Below are positions 9,772 through 18,795 of a stretch of 43,596 nucleotides of DNA, piece by piece. The position numbers were made by a program, and so were the translations under genes. The number at the start of each line of letters is the position of its first letter. Within the stretch, counting starts at the first letter, position 1. The stretch lies in the NCBI GenBank assembly GCA_902612125.1, contig CACMBV010000018.1, positions 1 through 43,596 on the forward strand, given 5' to 3'. The stretch comes from an uncultured Verrucomicrobiota bacterium. GTDB lineage: Bacteria; Verrucomicrobiota; Verrucomicrobiia; Opitutales; Seribacteraceae. The notes beneath the pieces are model-generated. The model was given only the letters and a program-made list of their open reading frames with translations, was not told the DNA's origin and searched no databases.

Positions 9772-10908
9772 GTGATTTACGAAGTTCAAACTTTCGAGCC
9801 TGGGGAATTGATTCTGAAGGAAGGAGAGATTGGCAAAGGTTTTTGTATTTTAGAAGAAGGAGAGCTTCAAGTCATTCGTGGAGATAAAATCCTGAATGAG
9901 ATTACTTCCCGTGGTTCCATGTTTGGTGAGTTGAGTGAGTTGCTAATGTATAAGCGGGATGCCTCGATTCGTGCGAAAACCAAGGCCTCAGTCAAATTTT
10001 TCAATATCAGCCTGCCGGAATTTGTGGAACAAAATCCCAAATTTGCAGTTAAGATTATCCGAAATCTTGGACGTAGACTAATACGCATGAATGAAATAGC
10101 GATGGAGGGAGATGCCCGGAATAACATCCTTAAATCTGTCAATGATTCCGGAGAATCCTCGGTCAAAGATCAGGTCACTCGGTTACTGATAGTGGAAGAA
10201 AAGCAGGCAATTTTTGAGCAACTAAGGGAGAGTTTATCTAAGACAGGGTGGGTTCTCGATTGGGTCTCTTCGGAAGATGAGGCGGTCACAATCTGTGATA
10301 AGGAGTACTTTTCTGCAATCATTGTTAGTTGTTCCCTTCCCGACAATGGAGCGATTGATTTGAAGAGGAAACTGAAAACAAATCCCATGTCTGCCAAAAC
10401 CCCGGTTGCCGGCCTTTTGACCAAAGGGGATGATCGAGCCAAGAATGACGCAACTGCTGTTGGATACTCCGCTTTTATCTCCAAGCCAATTGAGAAAAAT
10501 AAAGCACTTAACACTTTATATGAGATGCTTAACTTGGATTTCTCTGATCAATATTTTAATCTTCTCGAAGGTGCCCTTTACTTTAGGGTTCCAGCCACCT
10601 TGAATGAAGAGCTTTTAGCTCAGATTAATCGTAGTTTTCCACGAAGAATAAGTGCGGCAATTAACGATGGTGTCGATAAAATGGTAGTGGATGTATCCCA
10701 ACTATCCGAAGTTTGGGCAGAGTCCATTCAATTGGTAACAGATTTGGCCGAGCATTTGGAACAAATTGAAAATCCTTTTAAAACCGCGTTTGTAGCCGAG
10801 GGGGAAGACTCCTCTAATTGGAACAAGTTGGATGGCTGTGAGAATTGGGTAGTTTGTGAGTCGGTAAAGTTAGCAGTCGAAAATTTAACCAAGTCTGAAT
10901 CAAGCTAA
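9772..10908 (+). CDS. cNMP-binding-like, pseudo-receiver and STAS-like signalling protein (copy 1)
   Basis: A 378-residue cytoplasmic protein with three domains. Residues 1-112 are a cyclic-nucleotide-binding fold (FEPGELILKEGE, IGKGFCILEEGEL, FGELSEL, then R62-D-A-S-I). The conserved Arg of the phosphate cassette is kept, but the following Ser/Thr is Asp. Residues 136-256 are a receiver fold (LLIVEEKQ; ISKPI with K238) whose phospho-acceptor position is Ser186 in IIVSCSLPD. Residues 257-378 resemble a STAS domain (MVVDVSQLSEVWAESIQLV and a C-terminal helix). GTG start at 9772 with GTAGGAAAA about 12 bases upstream. Its paralogue follows after 77 bases. Probably a ligand-sensing adaptor acting by protein contacts; no DNA-binding domain is seen, so it is not a CRP-type regulator. 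Confidence 0.8.
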   Translation: MIYEVQTFEPGELILKEGEIGKGFCILEEGELQVIRGDKILNEITSRGSMFGELSELLMYKRDASIRAKTKASVKFFNISLPEFVEQNPKFAVKIIRNLGRRLIRMNEIAMEGDARNNILKSVNDSGESSVKDQVTRLLIVEEKQAIFEQLRESLSKTGWVLDWVSSEDEAVTICDKEYFSAIIVSCSLPDNGAIDLKRKLKTNPMSAKTPVAGLLTKGDDRAKNDATAVGYSAFISKPIEKNKALNTLYEMLNLDFSDQYFNLLEGALYFRVPATLNEELLAQINRSFPRRISAAINDGVDKMVVDVSQLSEVWAESIQLVTDLAEHLEQIENPFKTAFVAEGEDSSNWNKLDGCENWVVCESVKLAVENLTKSESS

Positions 10909-10985
10909 ATATCTCTTTTGGTAATATGTTTTGAATCGACTTTTGGTTTCAGAACAGATCAGCTCAATATCTACAATTATTTTTT

Positions 10986-12107
10986 ATGATATTCGAAACA
11001 CTACATTACAATCCCGGTGATTTTATTCTTCGAGAGGGAGATATTGGCAAAGGATTTTATATTCTGGAACAGGGAGAATTGGAAGTTACTCGAGAAGAAA
11101 GGGTGATTAATGAGATCACTTTACCGGGAGCCATGTTTGGGGAGTTGAGTGAGTTGCTTTGTCACAAGAGGGATGCCTCAATCCGTGCAAAGACAGGGGT
11201 AGTAGTGAAGTACTTTGATATGGAGCTTAGTCAGTTTGTTGAGGAAAATCCCAAGTTTGCCGTCAAAATTATTAGGAACTTAGGCCGGCGTTTATGCCGC
11301 ATGAATGCGGTCGCGATTCAGGGTAATACCCGTAATGATTTTCTAAAAAATATTTCAAGTTTAAATGACGCAGAGGAGTCTGATAGAAAGATTCGGATTT
11401 TAGTTGTGGATGATAAGCCGATGATCATTGAGCAGATCAAAGACTTCGCGAAAGATCCAGGCTGGATCATTGAAGGTGCGGCTGATATTGATTCAGCGAT
11501 CTCTCTTTCCGAGTCCTATGATTTTAACACTTACATCATTAGCTGTTCTTTGTCTGATGATGGTGCTGTGGAGTTGAGGCGTAAGCTCAAGACCAATCCA
11601 AAGTCATCAACGGCTCCAGTTGTGGGTATGCTGGTTAAAGGAGATGACTTAGCGATGAGAAAAGCCACCGAAGCCGGGTTTTCTCATTTTATTTCAAAAC
11701 CTTTTGAAAGGAACAAAGTAACATCCACGATGTATGAAGTCCTAAATCTTGATGCTTCCGATCAATATTTTGATCTTGAGGAAAATATCCTCTTTTTTAG
11801 AGTTCCTAAAATTATTACTCAGGAACTTTTTGAGGATATTAAAAGCAGTTACTCCTCCCGTATTCGCACTACCATTAATGATGGGATTGAAAATGTGGTG
11901 ATGGATCTATCAGCAATTGAAGAAGTCGGGGAGGATTCGGTTGAATTGGTCGGTGAGTTTGCTGAGTTAATTGAGGAAATGGGAAGTCCATTCAAGTTGG
12001 GATTTGTGATAACGGGGGAAGATTCAGAAATGTGGCGTAACCTTGACGGCTGTGAAGAGGCGGAGATTTTTGAATCTGTCGCGGAAGCTCAGCAAAAGCT
12101 CTCCTAG
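10986..12107 (+). CDS. cNMP-binding-like, pseudo-receiver and STAS-like signalling protein (copy 2)
   Basis: A 373-residue paralogue of the preceding protein that aligns with it almost without gaps, so all domain boundaries are the same. The cNMP-like cassette reads FGELSELLCHKRDASIRAKT. The receiver has the acidic pair (VVDDKP, D142-D143) and the Lys (ISKPF, K238), but again Ser186 at the Asp position (YIISCSLSDDG). The STAS-like part reads NVVMDLSAIEEVGEDSVELV and ends in an amphipathic helix IFESVAEAQQKL. Copy 1 has EE where copy 2 keeps DD, so copy 1 is further from a working receiver. ATG start at 10986 without a clear ribosome site. It ends two bases before the convergent gene at 12110. 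Confidence 0.8.
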   Translation: MIFETLHYNPGDFILREGDIGKGFYILEQGELEVTREERVINEITLPGAMFGELSELLCHKRDASIRAKTGVVVKYFDMELSQFVEENPKFAVKIIRNLGRRLCRMNAVAIQGNTRNDFLKNISSLNDAEESDRKIRILVVDDKPMIIEQIKDFAKDPGWIIEGAADIDSAISLSESYDFNTYIISCSLSDDGAVELRRKLKTNPKSSTAPVVGMLVKGDDLAMRKATEAGFSHFISKPFERNKVTSTMYEVLNLDASDQYFDLEENILFFRVPKIITQELFEDIKSSYSSRIRTTINDGIENVVMDLSAIEEVGEDSVELVGEFAELIEEMGSPFKLGFVITGEDSEMWRNLDGCEEAEIFESVAEAQQKLS

Positions 12108-12109
12108 TT

Positions 12110-14932
12110 TTACTGCTCATTGCTCCTATTGAGTTCAGCCTTGATTCTCAGGCCATCAGTTTCAAATATAATTCCAAGATCTATCGATTCCCACTTTCCC
12201 AATAAACTTAACTTGGCTGGGGTTTTAGGCTCTGCGGGATGACCGTAGGCTGAAGATTCATAAGTTTGGAATTTTTGATTCCATTCATATTCGCCTCCAC
12301 CCGGGCAAAGTAGTTCAGTCTGCCAGACTCTTTTATGATAGGCGAGGGGATTTTCCTTTTTTAAATTAATTCTCCATTCGTTAAGTGCATGTATGTTTTT
12401 CCATGATTTTCGTTGTAAACCATTCATTACATTTCCACTCATGATAAAATCCAAAATAGAAGTGACTGGATTTGTAGCGATAAATGCAGAACTCATACCT
12501 CCCCAATTCGCTTTTGGAAGAGTTGCAGTTTTGTCTCTGTGAATGAGATTACGCTCTATCGCTTGCTTGATAATTTGCTCACTCAAACTTACGGTAAGAA
12601 GCTTGGGTGACGGCACATAATACAAGGCAATTGCCGTCGATCCCTCCTTAATTAAGTCACTTTCGAGCCTTTGACCCGGAGCAATCTTAACATAGCCCTG
12701 TCCTTTATGGGAATGATTACTCCACAGCGTCATTCCTGGAGCAGTCTGTTCGATCCATGCCCGCAATCCTGCTAAGAATGCTGTAAGTTTAAACGGGTTA
12801 TTTACTTCCACATTCATGGCTAGAGGAATCCGTCCCAGGTTTTTTTCAGAAAAATTCTCCAATCCCTTTATGCCACCATCACGAAAAGCTTTTTGCATAT
12901 CCTCGAAAAAAGGAGATTCGTCCATGTAGAAGGAAAGCGATTCTCCCACCCAACTGAATGCCCCAACGCCCAATGAGGGAGCCAAAATCGCTGCAAAATT
13001 ACTTGCCTGCTTGAAACGGGGTGAATCCATGTCGAGTGCACTTATCCAATGAAATACGGTTTCAGCATGAGGGTCTCCTGATTCAGGTTTTAATTTCACT
13101 TCTCCGACCATTTGAATCATTTGTCTGTAGTCGGTGCCCCCTATCAAAGGCAGGATGGATAAATCGGCCTTAATGATATCATTTTCAATGCTCAGCTTTG
13201 CAGAAATGGGATCAAAGTATTTAGACCAATGACTTTGGTAGCGATCCCGAAAGAATTCATAGGCTTTTTTTTCAGCAGGAGTGACTTTTTCTATGTTAAG
13301 TTCATTGACGGATTTAAGAAAGGCGAGATTTCCGAAATTTGAGCTTTGGATGAGTCCATTAATCACTGATATTTTACCCAGTTCAGGGAATTGCGTGGTA
13401 TTTAGTGGATTTCCGCTTTCTTTTCTCGCTTGTAATTCGGCAAGGGAGGAGGCGGCACGAGTCCGTCTCGACGCACCGATCCGCCATTCCGGACCGCACC
13501 ACCTGCGGATGGTGGCATCAGTAATCATGAGGAATGCATCTTCCTTGGTAGTGGGGGTTATGGGATATCGTTGACGAAAAAAATGGTACTCCTCCAGCGA
13601 GGCTAAATTGGTTTCCTTTTTGTCAAATACCCGGGCTAGGAGGGTAAGTTGTTCTAATGTATTGGTTACGACAATAAAGTTTTCAAACGAACAAACAAAA
13701 CTTTGGATTGAACAATCTTCGGTCTTGATTCCTCTATATTTATACTTCTGAGCGCGAGGAATCGTTCCGGCAACAGCCTCTGCTTTGGGGAATTTTTTTT
13801 GTATTTCCATTCTTTGCAAAGCGAGGGCAGCAAGCAGAGCCTGCTTTTGCTTGGCTTCAAAAACAAGGGTTAGGGAAGTGCCGGTGCGAAAAAATGGATC
13901 ACTGCCCGTGATCGCGACGGATGAAATCAATTTTGTTCCAAGGACTCGCGAAAATTCGTCAACTGGTAGGCAGAGCTGCTGGGAATATTTTTCTTTTGAA
14001 CGGGCACTTTCTGATCGGTCTTCGCTTAAGCGGAGTAATGGAGTCCCTCGAGCGGTTGCTTCGTCCATAACTTCGAGCATGCTCGAATAAGATGAGAAAA
14101 TGATGGCGTGTTGGTCGTGAGGGAGGATGGAGGCAATTGAATCCAGTTTTGGTTTTTCATCTTCCATCCACTCCTTCCACGATATCTCATCGATTGTAAT
14201 TCCGGTAACCGATGAGACCGGGATGGTTCGGTTTTGTTCATCGCTGGAAAGGCGTAACTCTCGGTCGAGTTGAAGATTTTCACTGATGGCTCGTCCTCCG
14301 GAAAATAAATCCATCATAGCTTCCAGTCCCACCTTTCGGCTTGGACGGGTTGCATTCGATCCCAGACTGTTTGATTTTAAAATGACTTCACCTTGTAGGA
14401 TAGCTAACTTCGCTTGGTCTGTGCTTAGTTGATGCCTGAACCAAGCTGTACCTGGAACCTGCAAATCCTGAAGCCATTGATAGCGAGTGATCCGATGTTT
14501 GAGATATTCTTCCTCGCTTCTTTGCTCGGTTAACAGATTGTTTATGTTTTGGAGTTCAAATGTGAATGGGAATGGTTTCCAACCGTCTTGTTTGTCGTAT
14601 AAAATAAGCGATCCTTGAATCTTTGACTTGGGTTCGTGAAAACACAGAATGAGGTCATCGCAAGAAAAACCAGGGTGCCTTCGGGAAGAAATGATTTCTT
14701 TTCGAAAAGAAAGAAAAGCTTCGGAAGCGTCCTTAGTTCTCAGATAAGGTAGATTGCTTGGGAGATACATTCGCAGGTTTCGAGAAAACTGCAAAGCGTA
14801 AGCCTGGCTGGAGTCGATCCGTTTGGATGGGCTTTCTCCATTTTCGAATGATAAGTCCGAGACCTGGAGGGAGAGAAAATTCTCAGCGTCTAAGCAAAAC
14901 GGCAGGAGGAGAAAAAGTAAATGTTGTTTCAT
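12110..14932 (-). CDS. Large exported protein of unknown function
   Basis: A 940-residue protein, not recognised. It begins with a short signal peptide (MKQHLLFLLLPFCLDAEN, probable cut after LDA). No transmembrane segment is evident afterwards, so it is likely periplasmic or surface-exposed. Visible landmarks are ARGTPLLRLSEDRSESARSK, a middle block with EDAFLMITDATIRRWCGPEW followed by RTRAASSLAELQARKE, and a C-terminal half with GVGAFSWVGESLSFYMDESP and IALYYVPSPKLLTVSLSE. The family appears to be shared among PVC bacteria, but no enzymatic motif can be named. ATG start at 14932. It stands alone on the minus strand, convergent with the cNMP-like gene pair and divergent from the repeat protein at 15102. 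Confidence 0.75.
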   Translation of the reverse strand: MKQHLLFLLLPFCLDAENFLSLQVSDLSFENGESPSKRIDSSQAYALQFSRNLRMYLPSNLPYLRTKDASEAFLSFRKEIISSRRHPGFSCDDLILCFHEPKSKIQGSLILYDKQDGWKPFPFTFELQNINNLLTEQRSEEEYLKHRITRYQWLQDLQVPGTAWFRHQLSTDQAKLAILQGEVILKSNSLGSNATRPSRKVGLEAMMDLFSGGRAISENLQLDRELRLSSDEQNRTIPVSSVTGITIDEISWKEWMEDEKPKLDSIASILPHDQHAIIFSSYSSMLEVMDEATARGTPLLRLSEDRSESARSKEKYSQQLCLPVDEFSRVLGTKLISSVAITGSDPFFRTGTSLTLVFEAKQKQALLAALALQRMEIQKKFPKAEAVAGTIPRAQKYKYRGIKTEDCSIQSFVCSFENFIVVTNTLEQLTLLARVFDKKETNLASLEEYHFFRQRYPITPTTKEDAFLMITDATIRRWCGPEWRIGASRRTRAASSLAELQARKESGNPLNTTQFPELGKISVINGLIQSSNFGNLAFLKSVNELNIEKVTPAEKKAYEFFRDRYQSHWSKYFDPISAKLSIENDIIKADLSILPLIGGTDYRQMIQMVGEVKLKPESGDPHAETVFHWISALDMDSPRFKQASNFAAILAPSLGVGAFSWVGESLSFYMDESPFFEDMQKAFRDGGIKGLENFSEKNLGRIPLAMNVEVNNPFKLTAFLAGLRAWIEQTAPGMTLWSNHSHKGQGYVKIAPGQRLESDLIKEGSTAIALYYVPSPKLLTVSLSEQIIKQAIERNLIHRDKTATLPKANWGGMSSAFIATNPVTSILDFIMSGNVMNGLQRKSWKNIHALNEWRINLKKENPLAYHKRVWQTELLCPGGGEYEWNQKFQTYESSAYGHPAEPKTPAKLSLLGKWESIDLGIIFETDGLRIKAELNRSNEQ

Positions 14933-15101
14933 CTGTGATCTGGGAGCTCAGTACCTCTCCATGGATAATCGAGAGGAAGAAATTACCCGATACTTTGCTT
15001 CTATTTTTTACTGAGGTCGAGCCTGTTCATTGAAAAAAATACTTTCCCGATTCTCTTTCTTCCTGCTTGTTCGTTACCTAATCTTTTCCTAGCTTCGTCT
15101 A

Positions 15102-16646
15102 GTGAATAGAAAGATCATCTACGGCGTGCTTTGGACGCTGACCATAAGCTTATCCTTTTATTTCGGCTCTCTTTCGAGGAATCCCTTCGATCCCATTGAG
15201 AAGAAAGTTCTGGAAGACAGCCTGCGACGCGAAATTCAGGACGAGGAACTGGATGCTCTTTTGGAAAAGCTCAGTGAAGGCCCACGGAAGCAAAGGCCAG
15301 AAGTAGAGGATATGGTAATTGTTGGGGAAGTGGAAGCCCAACCGATTGAACTTAATTTTCTGCCAGCTGAATTGGAGCGAGTTGGCAAAGAGCCCCTTAC
15401 AGGCGACCGTATTCGCGAGGTGCTGGCTCCCGCTTTGGTCAGCGACGATCTGGTAGGCAGAAATGCGGTCATTGCCGACATGCTTGCCCGGCTCACTCCG
15501 GAAAATGCCGGCGATGCTTTACGGGTCTTTGAAGAAATGCCATCCTCTTATCACACCGATAATAATTACCGTCTTTTCCTTCATGCTTGGGCTAAAGTCG
15601 ATGGAGCTTCGGCCCTCAACTACCTGATGGATAATCCCAATGCCCATCGTGTTGAGGGCGGGCACATCTGGGCCATGTCAGGTTGGACCGCAACCGATCC
15701 GCAGGCTGCTTATGACTTTGTTATGTCCAGGGACAGGGTGGATCCTGGACTTTATCACGGCCTGGTCCGCGGATGGGGGAGAATCGATCTTGAGGGAGCT
15801 CATCAATTTGTATCCTCGATTAAGGAACCTAGGTTACGGGCAAGGATGACCGATGTAGTGGGGGAGTCAGTGGTCGAGCAACGCGGCATTCAGGGAGCCA
15901 TTGACTGGCTGGGGCGGCTCGATAGGAGTCAGGGTTATGTTCAGTCCGCCTACAATGCAGTGATCAAGCGTGCGATTCCCAGGAGTTCAAGCTTTTTGGC
16001 TGAGTGGATCAACCGCAATCCGGGCGACAACCATATCCAGCCTTGGATGTACAGTGAAACCGCAAAAAGGATTGCATCCAAAGACCCCGGACTGGCAGCG
16101 AGTTGGCTGGAATCGCACCTTACCAACAAGAAGGTCAACGGCCAGGTGGTTGGAGAGGTGGCTTCGAGATGGGTGGAGTCGGACCCTCAGGCTGCTTCTG
16201 CCTGGGTGGATAGTTTGAAGGGTACCCGGGTTTATGATAAGGAATTAGTCAAAAGGCTTGGTGGTGCATGGGCCAGGAAAGATCCTGAGGCGGCTTTTGA
16301 GTGGGCCAAAGGATTGGAAACTGATCTTTGGCGTCCTGCCGCTGCGAGCATCGTCGGAAACATGTCGAGAGAGCAGCTGCTGCAAAACGCATCCTGGATC
16401 AAGGAAAGCCCCGCTGAAAGTGCCAATGATGGGGTTCGTGCTGCCTACGCAATGCGGATGGCGGAGGTTGACCCCTATGATGCCATCGAGCAAGCCCTAC
16501 TCATGACGGATGCTTTGGGAAGAGAAAAGGTTGCGGTGCATGTGGCCAAGAAAATCTACAAGAAGAACCCCGAAAGTATTCGGGATTGGCTTCCACAAAG
16601 TGGGCTGAGCGAAGCCTCCCAACAAAGAATCCTTCGTAATCAGTAA
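15102..16646 (+). CDS. Membrane-anchored helical-repeat protein
   Basis: A 514-residue protein with one N-terminal hydrophobic segment (residues 3-25, IIYGVLWTLTISLSFYFGSL), then an acidic linker (about 30-110) and about ten degenerate helical repeats of 30-45 residues. The repeats carry a recurring D-P-x-A-A-x-x-[FW] motif: TDPQAAYDFV, KDPGLAASWL, SDPQAASAWV, KDPEAAFEWA, VDPYDAIEQA. This resembles TPR/Sel1-like alpha-solenoids found in many copies in Verrucomicrobia and suggests a protein-binding scaffold outside the cytoplasmic membrane. GTG start at 15102; no better ATG precedes the hydrophobic segment. No operon partner on the same strand. Confidence 0.75.
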   Translation: MNRKIIYGVLWTLTISLSFYFGSLSRNPFDPIEKKVLEDSLRREIQDEELDALLEKLSEGPRKQRPEVEDMVIVGEVEAQPIELNFLPAELERVGKEPLTGDRIREVLAPALVSDDLVGRNAVIADMLARLTPENAGDALRVFEEMPSSYHTDNNYRLFLHAWAKVDGASALNYLMDNPNAHRVEGGHIWAMSGWTATDPQAAYDFVMSRDRVDPGLYHGLVRGWGRIDLEGAHQFVSSIKEPRLRARMTDVVGESVVEQRGIQGAIDWLGRLDRSQGYVQSAYNAVIKRAIPRSSSFLAEWINRNPGDNHIQPWMYSETAKRIASKDPGLAASWLESHLTNKKVNGQVVGEVASRWVESDPQAASAWVDSLKGTRVYDKELVKRLGGAWARKDPEAAFEWAKGLETDLWRPAAASIVGNMSREQLLQNASWIKESPAESANDGVRAAYAMRMAEVDPYDAIEQALLMTDALGREKVAVHVAKKIYKKNPESIRDWLPQSGLSEASQQRILRNQ

Positions 16647-16668
16647 GTTGGGTTTCACCGGGTGGAGG

Positions 16669-18060
16669 TTATTCCCGTTTCGAGAGGAAATCTTCGAGAA
16701 ACATAAAGCCGTCCGGTTCGGATTCGAAGACGCCGTCGAGTTGTGCTTCGAAGCATTGTTCAAGGATGGGACCGAATTCGGGGCCCGGTTGGAGTCCGCG
16801 TTTAATGAGGTGGCGACCCAGAATAATCGGTTTAGGTTCCGAATCTTTTACCTGTAATTCTTCTGCACGCGCAAGTAACCACGGACCTTCCGGGAAATCG
16901 TCTTTTCTGGGCGGTCTACCGGCTATGTCCGCAGCAGCAACCCGGACAAGCCGATCAATTCGCCCCACTTTTCCGGCCAAGCGGCGAACGGCGCCATCAC
17001 TTGCCTGATCTTTATAGAATGTCCGTGGAGTTAGATGTCTTTTAACCAAAGGCACTACTTGCTCATGCAAGTCAACTTGATTGGTTAGGCGCGAAAGGAA
17101 AGATCGGGTAGGGTTTTCACCCCGTGATTCATGCATCGGTGAGCGAATCCTGCCATCATTGTCGATTTTGGTGGTTAGGGGCTTTCCTAAATCATGGCAA
17201 AGAACAGCCAATCCGACGATCAGATCTTCCCAGTCATCTCCGATTCTATCACGGGCAAAAGCATTCATGCAGTGCAAAGTGTGAACCCAAACATCTCCTT
17301 CAGGATGCCATTCAGGTTCCTGTTTACACCCGATTAATGCGGAAAGCTCAGGGAAATATTTAACCCATCCTGTATTTTTTAAAAAACCTAGGCCTTCCGA
17401 AAGATGAATTCCCTTTAGAATAAATTTCTTCCACTCCTCGAAAATTCTTTCCGGTGCCAAATTTTCCATATTCATGGATTTACAAAGCTCTGTAGTTTCC
17501 GGTTGGGGGGTGAGTTCAAACCTGGCAATGAACTGCATTCCGCGGAGCACCCGAAGGGGGTCTTCGCAGAATGCAGGGCCGATATGACGAAGTATTTTCG
17601 AATTTATGTCAGAGCATCCGTCGCATGGATCAAAAAATTGGCCCGTTAGTGGGCATAAGCCTAGCGCATTGATGGTAAAGTCTCGACGCTGTACGGCTTT
17701 CTCAAAAGGAAGGTTCGGGGCTATCTGGACCTCAAAGCCTTTGTGTCCGGTTCCCGACTTGGTTTCGGTACGAGGAAGGGCAATTTCAATCGGTTGGCCT
17801 TTGATGCGGAGAACCCCAAATGCTTTTCCCACTTCATCACATTTAAAATCCTTGGCCAGCCATACTTTGATCTCTTCCAGATTCGTGCCTCTCGCTTCGA
17901 AATCGAGTTCATTGGGAGATTGATTTAAAATCAAATCACGTACTGAACCACCAACTAGGAGCAAGCCACCCCCTTTCTGTTTAAAAATAGTAGCAAGTTT
18001 CACCGCGGTTTCCAATAGCTTGGAATCCAGTTTATCAAGCAGATCAGATCGATCTGTCAT
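16669..18060 (-). CDS. cca: CCA tRNA nucleotidyltransferase / poly(A) polymerase family with HD domain
   Basis: A 463-residue class II nucleotidyltransferase that adds or repairs the 3' CCA end of tRNAs. Motif A is present as VGGSVRD (36-42) with the metal-binding acidic pair in D53-F-E55. Motif C is RRDFTINAL (124-132), motif D follows as EDPLRVLRGMQFIARF (165-180), and ERI is at 203-205. A C-terminal HD domain shows LCHDLGKP (286-293) and RHLTPRTFY, giving possible phosphatase/phosphodiesterase activity as in E. coli Cca. ATG start at 18060, six bases after the gmhA stop, so the two genes are probably co-transcribed. Whether it adds CCA or only A residues cannot be told here. Confidence 0.92.
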   Translation of the reverse strand: MTDRSDLLDKLDSKLLETAVKLATIFKQKGGGLLLVGGSVRDLILNQSPNELDFEARGTNLEEIKVWLAKDFKCDEVGKAFGVLRIKGQPIEIALPRTETKSGTGHKGFEVQIAPNLPFEKAVQRRDFTINALGLCPLTGQFFDPCDGCSDINSKILRHIGPAFCEDPLRVLRGMQFIARFELTPQPETTELCKSMNMENLAPERIFEEWKKFILKGIHLSEGLGFLKNTGWVKYFPELSALIGCKQEPEWHPEGDVWVHTLHCMNAFARDRIGDDWEDLIVGLAVLCHDLGKPLTTKIDNDGRIRSPMHESRGENPTRSFLSRLTNQVDLHEQVVPLVKRHLTPRTFYKDQASDGAVRRLAGKVGRIDRLVRVAAADIAGRPPRKDDFPEGPWLLARAEELQVKDSEPKPIILGRHLIKRGLQPGPEFGPILEQCFEAQLDGVFESEPDGFMFLEDFLSKRE

Positions 18061-18066
18061 TACTAT

Positions 18067-18693
18067 TCAGGGAAAAATTTGGTCTTCAACGAATGCACAA
18101 ATGGCATGATATATGGGTAGGTGTAATTCCTGAATCCTTGCAACATTCCCTGCCGGGGCATGGATGGCGGTGTGTACAATTTTGGATAAGGTTCCACCAT
18201 CTTCACCGGTCAGACCAATCGTATGTAAGCCAAGCGCCTTGGCAGTTTTGACTGCATTAATTACATTTTTAGAGTTCCCTGAGGTACTGATGCCCCAGAG
18301 TGTATCCTCGGGATTCCCAAAGGCAATTACCTGCTGGGCATACCCAAACTCAGGATTGTCGTCATTATTGAATGCGGTGTGGAATCCAATCATGGATGGA
18401 AGAGAGAGGGCAGGTAATCCCCCATGAAGTTCAGCAGTAAGTTCAGGGCCAAGTTTGGCCATTATATCTGATTCCAAGGGCCTGTCCTTGGCAAACTGTT
18501 TGACCATTTCACCAGATATGTGCTCACAGTCAGCGCAACTCCCTCCGTTTCCACAAAGAAGGAGCTTGCCTCCTGATTTGAAACAATCAGTTATAATTCG
18601 TGCGGCAGTTCTTACATCATTTTCTAAGTTCTCAAGTTTCGGATAATTTAAAATGAGCTGGTTAATTGAATCCATTCGTTCTTTGTAGTTCAA
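18067..18693 (-). CDS. gmhA: Phosphoheptose isomerase-type SIS domain protein
   Basis: A 208-residue SIS-domain isomerase similar to GmhA, which converts sedoheptulose 7-phosphate to D-glycero-D-manno-heptose 7-phosphate for lipopolysaccharide core synthesis. It has the phosphosugar loop LLLCGNGGSCADCEHISGE, the second loop WGISTSGNSKNVINAVKTA, LHTIGLTGEDGG and the C-terminal histidine helix RIQELHLPIYHAIC. The long insert with HGGLPALSLPS is seen in many GmhA-like proteins. It starts with TTG at 18693; an internal ATG at 18675 is the alternative. It is divergent from the cysH region and upstream of cca. Some SIS proteins of this type act on other phosphosugars, so the heptose assignment is probable rather than certain. 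Confidence 0.85.
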   Translation of the reverse strand: MNYKERMDSINQLILNYPKLENLENDVRTAARIITDCFKSGGKLLLCGNGGSCADCEHISGEMVKQFAKDRPLESDIMAKLGPELTAELHGGLPALSLPSMIGFHTAFNNDDNPEFGYAQQVIAFGNPEDTLWGISTSGNSKNVINAVKTAKALGLHTIGLTGEDGGTLSKIVHTAIHAPAGNVARIQELHLPIYHAICAFVEDQIFP

Positions 18694-18726
18694 TTCTTTG
18701 AAGAAACCAACTTCATTTCAAGTTGT

Positions 18727-18795
18727 ATGTCAAAGGTTCAGGCAAACTCTTTACTCATGAAGAATTTTCTGACAAAGTATTTATATTATCCTTGA
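18727..18795 (+). other. Possible 22-codon leader ORF coupled to cysH
   Basis: An ATG at 18727 opens a 22-codon frame (begins MSKVQANSLL, ends KYLYYP) whose TGA stop overlaps the TTG at 18792 of the cysH frame (TTGA). Such an overlap would allow translational coupling. The peptide has no known function and the frame may be accidental. Confidence 0.25.

Noticed and set aside
14758-15033. 91-residue plus-strand frame upstream of the repeat protein
   Set aside because: Mostly antisense to the N-terminal coding part of the 940-residue protein, without motif.
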